Part shown: piece after piece, positions 57,001 through 64,000 of the stretch
How the letters are laid out: each line of letters opens with the position of its first letter
How positions within the stretch are numbered: the stretch's first letter is position 1
NCBI GenBank assembly: GCA_029168955.1
Contig: JAPDOI010000363.1
Coordinates: forward strand, 186,001 to 250,000
Source: Aplectana chamaeleonis
Lineage: Eukaryota > Nematoda > Chromadorea > Rhabditida > Cosmocercidae
Direction of reading: 5' to 3'
Length of the DNA: 64,000 nucleotides
Position numbers and translations under genes: made by a program
Notes under the pieces: generated by a model
What the model was told of the DNA's origin: nothing
Databases searched by the model: none
Seen by the model: only the letters and a program-made list of their open reading frames with translations

Positions 57001-60000
57001 GATGTGGAGGCCCATCGACCGGGCTGGCTTCAGCTTATCGGCTGGCTATGACGGGGGCCCTAAGAGTGTCAGCTTCTGTGTGCAACTTTTCTTTAGCCGG
57101 CCTCAGTAACAAGATTATGCTTTCAGAGCCAGAGTTCGGGGAGCAAAAAGCTATCAGCCGACGAGGTCGAGGTCCCGTCTCTCCGTCGAAAGATCCAGCA
57201 TAGACGAGGATAGAGAAATACTTTTTGACAGGTTCTTCAGTTTGCTTTAATATATTGTTTAACATTACCGTGGCTGTTCTACGAAATCATCGCCGAGTTC
57301 AGCAGGAATCAAAGACCTCGTAATTCGAGGTTTACTCAAGTCTTAGTCAATGGATTAATTTTATTTCGCTTTTCTTTACGTTAGGCTCCGACATGGTAAG
57401 CGTCTACGGAATGAGCCAATGACGGAAAGCGAAGAGTTGGACGTAATATCATCATCGGTAGCTGAGTTTCGACGAAGCTCTGATCCTATTGTGGGTTTTA
57501 TTGGAAGTGCCCGGATTCAGACGGCTGACTTGTTAGGCTACGGAAAATTTTCAGGATCCCAACCGAGCCTTTTATGAATGCTGTATGGATAGGCAGCTGC
57601 CAGACGCTTGCCTCTCCAAGTGCAACTTTAGAACTTACACCAAGCAGTCGGTAGGTTTATAAGTATATATCGCTGTCTACATTTTTCCAACTCGATCAGC
57701 TCTACTTTCTCCGCATTCTGTAGTGGGTCGCTCTGACTTACATATATGCCATTGTTGCAGTTGACAGCGATGTATTTCAAGCAAGACCCTTGCCCCTTGG
57801 ATGCAATGAAGGAGATGCAGTTCTGTGCCGCTCAAGGACGGTAGGGCACTCTCTTCCTTTCATGTTTTTCTTCAAATTCTACACTGAGTCGGAGCGCTTA
57901 GAAGCTCTCCGATGCTAAGGCCCTTAACCTGCGTTAGTTTAATTTCGATTTTTTAGGGGTATGAAAAGTTTTGAGGGTTCAACAAAGCACGGTATAACTA
58001 GCGCGCTGACTTCTTCGGCATTCCAATTAGGGTAGCATTTCAAAGCACCATCAAAATTCTCCAGAAAATCATATTTGTCCGCTAATTTTTGAACAGCGAA
58101 CTTCATTTGTGCTCTATCCATGCCACCCCTGACTAAAAAAAACAACTCTTTCTGCGGGGAGTGGTGCTTCTTGTTTCAAGTGGAAGAATGGACATCAGTT
58201 GTTGAAGGCAGTGTTCACGATAAAAATCTTTTTTTCTGTTTTCCCGCCTATCTTGAAAAAGGCCCCATGCCGAGTCCAGTGATAATTCTGAAATCGTACA
58301 AGACCTTCTGGGAACGGAGTTATGGTCCCTCAAAGATTGAGCTAAGGAAACATGGTGGACGAGTTGTCCGAGGCTTGTAACTTCCGTATTTTGCAGCCGA
58401 TGTATGCGAGCTGACCTGAGTAAAGAGATAAGTTGAGAATGAAGGGAAGAACGGGGCTAATGATTGGAAATCATCGATCATCTCTCGATCTCGAGCATTC
58501 ATTTGTTCATATCGGTGGGCGTGTGTTGCGCTTTTGAGGTTTGCAATGCGCTCGAAGTGGCAACTTCGGGCTCTTTTGGAGCTTTTCCTGGCTCGTTTTC
58601 ATGCGTTCTTTCGACGTCACCGTTACAGTGTGCCCCTCCACTACCCATTCCTAGTCTAAACTGAAACACATTTTTTTATCGTGAACACTGCCTTTAAGTA
58701 TGTGGGTACATGTTCCATCAGTGAAAACCCTTTGAAATTAAAAAAAACAATTGTAGAAATTTTTTAGATTCGAAAAGTTCTAAAATAGAGAGCTGCCTGC
58801 TCCAGTCTACAGAAACCATCAGTGAAGAACGTAGCCAACAATATTTGATGCAATTGAGCCTAAAATTAGAGCTTAAATGCCCCATTCTGCGAAATGGCAT
58901 GAAAAGGTGATCCTCCTGCACGTCAACTTCGAGCGGCGTGTTGCAAAAAGTCGCTAAGGAAATACTGAAGACGTTAGCTAGCCCAGCAGCCCTTCTTGTA
59001 CGATAAAAGAACTGGAAATCGGCCCTATCCATGGATCAACAAAAAAAATGAATTATTCTTCCAACGCTAAATCCATGTGCTGACTACAATGTTGTAGAAG
59101 AAAGTCGTCGCTAATGATGGACAGAAGTTTGATGAGAACGTACTTTACCATGTTCTCTGAAGAAAGCATCGAACTTCCGGGGAAATCCTCAGACATTACA
59201 CTATGTAACACGATTTTTGTTCCTGGCTTCTAAGTGTTATTTTTGAATTGCTTATGTCCAAAGTATGTGAAAAAATGACTTCATTGAGAACAAACTTTGC
59301 TTACACTACAACAGCACGAAGAAAACCCGTTTTTTGTGAAAATAGAAAGATTTTTATTCATTTTCAGCATTATGAACAGGTAAAAACAAGAAATCCACAA
59401 GGAATAGACAAACACAGTCGGAAAGCACTCAACAATGCTCAGAAATGTGTAAATTTTCTAGATTTACGATTGTACTGTGAATTACTCTCTCCAAGTTGCA
59501 CCCAAATGTAGTCCCACATCATGTTTCGTTATACTGTCCTCGGTAACGACTCTGTCCGTGGCTGAGGTCATGACTGGTATATTCTTCGAACCACAGATCA
59601 AGAGGATCATTGAATGTGAGTGTTTCGCAAAGCTGTTGAGCAGGACGGAGAGAGCGGCTTGGAGCAGTTTCGCTGCAGTTGTTCACGGCTTCCTAGATGT
59701 TCACAAAGCTGAAAGCTATAAGGAGTTGGTGCACTCTCATAAAGAATTACGCCAAAGTAGGATGCAGAATGTCTCTGGAAGTCCATATCATTGATTCGCA
59801 GCTCGAAAAATTCAACGAACAAGGCGAGCCCTTTCATCAAGATATATTGGACTTTCAACGTCGTTTCTATTGATAGTATAACGAAACCATGAGGGCAACC
59901 TCGAGAGAGTGATTCATCGTACAATCGTAAGTCTAGAAAATTACACATTTCTGAACCTTGTTGAATGGTTTCCGACTAAATTTGTTTAATCCTTGTGCAT

Positions 60001-62165
60001 TTTTTGTTTTTACCTTATCGTAAGGCCGAAAATAAATAAAAATCTTCCTATTTTCACAAAAAAAAGAGTTTTCTCCGTTATATCGTCGTTTAAGCAAGGT
60101 TTGTGCTTACTGAAGTCATTTTTCACATACATTGAACACAAACAATGGAAAGATAACATTTAGAAGCCAGGAACAAAAACTGTCTAACATAAACACGCTA
60201 TTTTTTTTAAATTTCATTGTCCTAGTTGCAAAAGCGAAGTTTTTTGGGATAGCAGCAACTTCCTGTCTGTCCTAGACCTAACGGGTTAGGAAAACACAAT
60301 TTCATCCCAGGAACAGAAAAAAGTGAAAATTTGTTACATAGTGTTATTCAAACACCTAATACCAGGAATATTTCATACTGAAAGCCTCTGATGTTATTGG
60401 CGGTGAGTCCCGTCTTGTCATTTCTCCTGCTACTGTTCCAGATTTTGCCTAGATCTTAGGCCCCGGTCAGAGTTGGTGCTATTTGCATCTGAAACCTACC
60501 GACTCCCCCCAACACCCCCTCCCCGCACCCCCAACACCCACCCGGTCGATACGTATGTTTAAAATGATGGAGTGAGGTTGAGGAAATCACTCGGTGTATC
60601 CAACTAGATATGACGATGATTACGTGGCCAACAGGATTGCATCTGTTCAGAGAAATAGTGAAGGAGAGCATAGTGAAGAAACAGAGATAGCAGTGTGGAT
60701 AGCTTTCTAGTGATACGCAATGTTTTATCATAGGCCCGCCCACTCGGTGATTTTCTCATCCGCCGTCATCCACGTATAGCATGGATATCGACCGCGTCGG
60801 ATACACCGAGTGATTTTCTCAAACTCACTCCATCATTTTAAACATACGTATCGACCGGGTGGGTGTTGGGGGGTGCGGGGGGTGTTGGAGGGATACACCG
60901 AGTGATTTTTGCATCCAATTTCCAATGCATTCTGTGTGTATCGACCGGGTTGGAGACCTCGGCTCATCCAACTATGACCGGGGCCTTAACCGTAGATTCC
61001 CATTTGATATTCCTGTCCCAGCATCCTTCTAGAATTTGTCCATTCCAGTTGCATACATATTTCCGTTTTAGCAGAACCATTCTTTTTTTCCAGGGACCAC
61101 TCGGAGTGCTGTGCTCGAAATGGGGTTACAACCACACTGGCTGGCATGAAGTGTCTGACGTTCTGCGACCAACGATTAGGTGATTTTACTTCATATTCTA
61201 GGCTGACGAACCATCCTTTACCGAGAAAAAACATCAAATGTATGACGGTGGTTGAGGGCCCATACGTGCGAGGGGAGTCAGGAGGCAATTTTTGGTGAAG
61301 GGGGCTACGAATGGGCATGATCTGCTACATACGAGTGATTCATGGGCAGCACTGCAGCCACTCTTCCAGCATTTGGTGACAGTGAATGTTGTCGACACAA
61401 ACAAATAGCTCAATTAACGCATACTTTTCGTCAAAGCCAAGCTGCTCTTAGACGGGCCTGGCGTTGAAGTATGAATACATTCTACGTGTGTGACGCGCTT
61501 GCGGAGACTATTTCAGGCGATTATCGGCCCCGAGCCGCCTGACAGTTTGGCTCGTTTTTCCAATCTGCGAGTCGGCTCCTACTGCTGTCCGGGCCACTGC
61601 TGTTGCTGTCAAGGCTATTACGGTTGGCCCGAACAGCAACAGCAGTAGCCCGGAGATAGGGAGAACGAGCCGAACTGTCAGGCGGCTCCGATTCCTATTC
61701 GTTGCGGCTCGGGGTCGAGAATCGCCTGAGTGAATTTCAGCTATTAACACAACATCAGAAACGAGGAAAAGTAAACAGTTCTAACAGATGCTTTCTAAGC
61801 AAAACGTATGGTGATTCCATATGAAAAAAAATTAGGCAGGTGCGGATTACGGATACAGACCTTAATCTCACGACCAATGCTGCACAACTACGTGGCCTTA
61901 CGCGATCAAATTAGAAAACTCAAATTTTGTTTTTGTGACTGTTTTCTAACAATTTGAATTTAGAACCGTGTCAGCGCCTTGTGAAATTTCCGTTTAGATG
62001 TTCCTATGAACTTCACAGAGACCTTCTGAGCCCCATGTGACCAAAATTTTCTTTACAGGACGTCCCAAGCAATTGGATATGTCGTATGTGCCGTGCTTCG
62101 ATCGTTTTGAGAATATGAAGGCTTGTTTCTGGCACGATCTCACCCGCTACTACCGGTCGAAATAA
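51089..62165 (+). CDS. Secreted cysteine-rich protein with nematode DB module, 7 exons
   Basis: Exons: 51089-51154, 54093-54208, 57385-57442 (or to 57457), 57555-57650, 57761-57840, 61094-61179, 62059-62165. Phases agree and give 202 residues (207 with the longer exon 3). Exon 1 is a signal peptide (MTAITGALILCVVAALP). Exon 2 is a Cys/Pro-rich segment (GLCGAQPYCASYAPPPQPCQ). Exon 3 is short and basic at its start (RLRHGKRLR). Exons 4-7 form a DB module about residues 81-202: FYECCMDRQLPDACLSKCNF, then YTKQS, CPLDAMKEMQFCAAQGRDH, ECCARNGVTTTLAGMKCLTF, CDQRL, and a closing CFDRFENMKACFWHDL. The cysteine pairs CC...C...C are repeated as the family requires. DB-module proteins are nematode-specific and of unknown biochemical role; extracellular location is inferred from the signal peptide. 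The ATG is 1 base after a TTCCAG acceptor. Introns 1, 2 and 5 are about 3 kb each and full of inverted repeats. The exon 3 donor is the only ambiguous junction. Confidence 0.9.
51674..51760. repeat. TA and TTTA microsatellite
   Basis: A (TA)n run grades into (TTTA)n, in intron 1 of the DB-module gene. A shorter TTTA run is at 5810-5845. Confidence 0.9.
52471..52917. mobile_element. TTAA MITE, 447 bp (DB-module gene intron 1)
   Basis: Perfect TTAA on both sides (52467-52470, 52918-52921); ends AGGCAGTGTTCACGATGA and TATCGTGAACACTGCCT. The cleanest copy of the family. Confidence 0.75.
55300..56490. repeat. Tandem array folded into a 1 kb palindrome (DB-module gene intron 2)
   Basis: Units starting TTTCGxxTATAACTTTTT recur at about 55317, 55483, 55650 and 55801, then appear inverted from about 56050 to 56490. 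The centre near 55910-56020 holds a sharper hairpin (AGGTCGGTGGAGCCGAGCTC and its complement). Confidence 0.78.
57943..58136 (-). other. Short protein-like open frame in intron 5 of the DB-module gene
   Basis: Reads MDRAQMKFAVQKLADKYDF then GALKCYPNWNAEEVSALVIP on the minus strand. Composition is protein-like and unlike the surrounding MITEs, but I recognise no family; it may be a decayed exon or transposon piece. Confidence 0.2.
58206..58693. mobile_element. TTAA-type MITE, 488 bp
   Basis: TTGA then AGGCAGTGTTCACGATAAAA; right end TATCGTGAACACTGCCT then TTAA. Its right half (58495-58680) is repeated inverted at 63320-63500. Confidence 0.7.
59205..60185. repeat. Large foldback (about 1 kb), DB-module gene intron 5
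   Basis: Left arm 59205-59530 (TTTTTGTTCCTGGCTTCTAA...) pairs with 59875-60185. The loop of about 340 bases is unique sequence. A further half-copy of the end (CCCAGGAACAGAAAAAAGTG) lies at 60307. Confidence 0.75.
60459..60985. mobile_element. PIF/Harbinger-type MITE in intron 5 of the DB-module gene
   Basis: Inverted ends GGCCCCGGTCAGAGTTGG and CCAACTATGACCGGGGCC are flanked by TTA at 60456-60458 and 60986-60988. The GGCC-type terminus with a 3-base TTA target fits PIF/Harbinger. The interior has a second inverted repeat (CACCCGGTCGATACGTATG at 60538 and its complement at 60850). No coding frame. Confidence 0.7.
61513..61729. repeat. Foldback element, DB-module gene intron 6
   Basis: TCAGGCGATTATCGGCCCCG and its complement at 61710-61729; GCCGCCTGACAGTTTGGCTC pairs inside. 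Confidence 0.75.
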
Positions 62166-62393
62166 CAGCATCTGTTTCAACTTCTTTAATATGTACATGT
62201 CGATCCGATCGACTGCCGGAGAAATCTCACTGCCTTCTGTTACATCAGTATGTAGTAGTCAGCTTTGAGCTGTATAGTCTTCGTATGTTCAGGATCATTG
62301 AATGGAATGAATTTTACACATTTTATTGGTGCTTCACATGGTGTCCTGAAATCGTTGCGCTATAACTTTTTTCATCGCGACCACTGCCGTTAA

Positions 62394-62822
62394 AGGCAGC
62401 GTCCACGATAAAAATTGTTTCCGAGTTTCCCCAAGAAAACGAAGGTTTAGAGTCTGACTGTTTCATCAGTGAAGGAGTCATGAAAAACGCTGCGAAACAT
62501 ACAAAATTAGCTCTTCTTCTTGAAAGCCACATTTCAGCGGTGGGTCAGTTGCGCGGGCATGTGCCTGAAGTAGACAGCGTGTACAAATGCGCCCCAATGC
62601 TAAAACTTGCCGCGCTCGCGCTCCAATGCTAATATAGATGCGGACCAAACTGTTACTTGGAAAACCGCGAGCGGAAGGGCTAGCGCGAGAGAACTTCGGA
62701 ACCGTATGGAGCTGTTGCGACCTCGTTTTCGTTCGTTCTTTTCACCGCAGTGCTTCAATGAGACCCTGAACATTCGATTTCCGGCCAAAAACCGAGGACG
62801 AGACTTACCGTGGACACTGCCT
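62394..62822. mobile_element. TTAA-type MITE, chain member 1
   Basis: AGGCAGCGTCCACGATAAAA after TTAA; right end CCGTGGACACTGCCT. The TTAA at 62390-62393 is also the edge of another element whose right end ATCGCGACCACTGCCG lies just before it. Confidence 0.65.
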
Positions 62823-62826
62823 TTGA

Positions 62827-63289
62827 AGGCAGTGATCACGATGAGAAACGTTTTTCTGTTCTTCCACCTATCTTGAAGACGGTCCCATGCTGATTTCAAT
62901 GATGTCCCTGGAATCGTACAAGACCCTCCGGAAACGGAGTTATGGCTCCTCAAAATTCAGCTAGGGAAGTATTGTGGACGAGTTGTCCGAGGCTGGTAAC
63001 TCCCGTTCCTAGCAGCCGATGTTTGCGAGCTGACCTGAGTAAAGAGAGACGTTGAGAATGAAGGGAAGAACGGGGCTTGTGATCGGAAACCATCGCTCAT
63101 TTAACCACGATATTAGGGCAGCTGTTATAGGACGTGGGCAGAGTGGCCCAATAGGTTGGCTGGCCCACTAGATTTTCATCCACTTACCGGCCCTTTTCCG
63201 TCACACTCCCGTTCTTTGTCTTCTATGAGGACCTAAAGCTTACGTTTTAGCCAAAAAAATGTGCAACTTTTTCTTCGTGAACACTGCCT
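62827..63289. mobile_element. TTAA-type MITE, chain member 2
   Basis: Begins 4 bases (TTGA) after the previous element; ends TTCGTGAACACTGCCT then TTAA at 63290. A third element starts at 63301 (AGGCAGTGTTGACGATAAAA). Confidence 0.65.
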
Positions 63290-63739
63290 TTAACACCTAA
63301 AGGCAGTGTTGACGATAAAAAAATGTGTTTCAGTTTCCACTAGGAATGGGTAGCGGAGGGGCACACTGTAACGTTAACGTCGAAAGAACGCATGAAAATG
63401 AGCCAGGAAGAGCCCCAAAAGAGCCCCAAGTTGCCACTTCGAGCGCAAAGCAAACCCCAAAAGCGCAACACACGCCCACCGACGTTAACAAATGAATGCT
63501 CGGGATTTGTTGGTTACTTGTCAATTTCCTATGGAATTACCGTCGACTGTGGTAATCTAGCCAATGATCAGCATTATTTCAGATTTCCGTTTGGAGGGTA
63601 ATTTTGAGGAATGGGGCTGAAAGCCTGCCGTTAGTTCAATGCTCCAGAATTTGCTGAAGCCTACACAGTTCATGTGTGAATAGCTGAGGAACGACGAGCG
63701 GGGTGTCGGTAGTGTACTGGTAACACTCTCGCCCGATTC

Positions 63740-64000
63740 TACGCCGTCCTGCCCACTTCCACTTGGGTCCTGCAGACTTCCTACGGCGTCCGGCGCACTC
63801 TACCTTGGGTCCCGCACACCTTCTACGGCGTCCTGCGCACTTCCACTTGGATCCCGCATACTCCCTACGGCGTTTGGCGCACTCCCACGTGGATCCCTCA
63901 TACTCCCTATGGCGTCCTACACACTCCCGCTTGGGTCCCGCACACTTTCTACGGCGTCCGGCGCACTCTACCTTGGGTCCGGCACACTTTCTATGGCGTC
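63740..64000. repeat. 42-bp minisatellite
   Basis: Six diverged units of 42 bases (core TACGGCGTCC and CTTGGGTCCCGCACAC) continue past the window edge. One plus frame is open across all units as a 14-residue repeat (YGVRRTLPWVPHTF type), with a TAG just upstream at about 63706. Confidence 0.85.

Overview
This is eukaryotic DNA that reads as a nematode genome, probably a clade V strongylid of the hookworm type. The reasons are short GT-AG exons in long repeat-filled introns, start codons sitting 1-5 bases after a splice acceptor (as expected for spliced-leader trans-splicing), a protein of the nematode DB-module family, and abundant mariner, RTE, Penelope-like and MITE debris. Genus and species cannot be settled from the sequence. 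I assembled three complete multi-exon genes by hand from splice sites and reading phase; most other long open frames are shadows or repeats.

Layout: (1) 6.7-26.4 kb, + strand: a BTBD9 orthologue in 15 exons, about 601 residues (BTB, BACK, two discoidin-like C-terminal domains). (2) 19.6-24.0 kb, - strand: a complete Kruppel-like C2H2 transcription factor, 7 exons, about 262 residues, nested inside the 9.4 kb last intron of the BTBD9 gene. (3) 27.7-31.7 kb: a nest of transposons, in which a mariner copy is interrupted by a Penelope-like fragment and by a 5'-truncated RTE, and the RTE is itself interrupted by a hAT-like non-autonomous element; each insertion has a target-site duplication. (4) 31.8-35.5 kb: a nearly full-length dead mariner and a second interrupted mariner. 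(5) 35.5-51 kb: no confident gene; MITEs, foldbacks and a Tc3-like remnant. (6) 51.1-62.2 kb, + strand: a secreted DB-module protein in 7 exons, about 202 residues spread over 11 kb. (7) 62.3-63.5 kb: a head-to-tail chain of MITEs sharing target sites. (8) 63.74-64.0 kb: a 42-bp minisatellite running off the window end.

The dominant architecture is long inverted repeats. At least fifteen elements of about 0.2-1 kb fold on themselves, many inside introns of the two + strand genes, so their pre-mRNAs would carry long hairpins. One MITE superfamily, with ends reading AGGCAGTGTTCACGAT next to TTAA, recurs at more than fifteen ends between 4.5 and 63.5 kb. The three genes have no evident shared pathway; the nested arrangement is a structural, not a functional, link.
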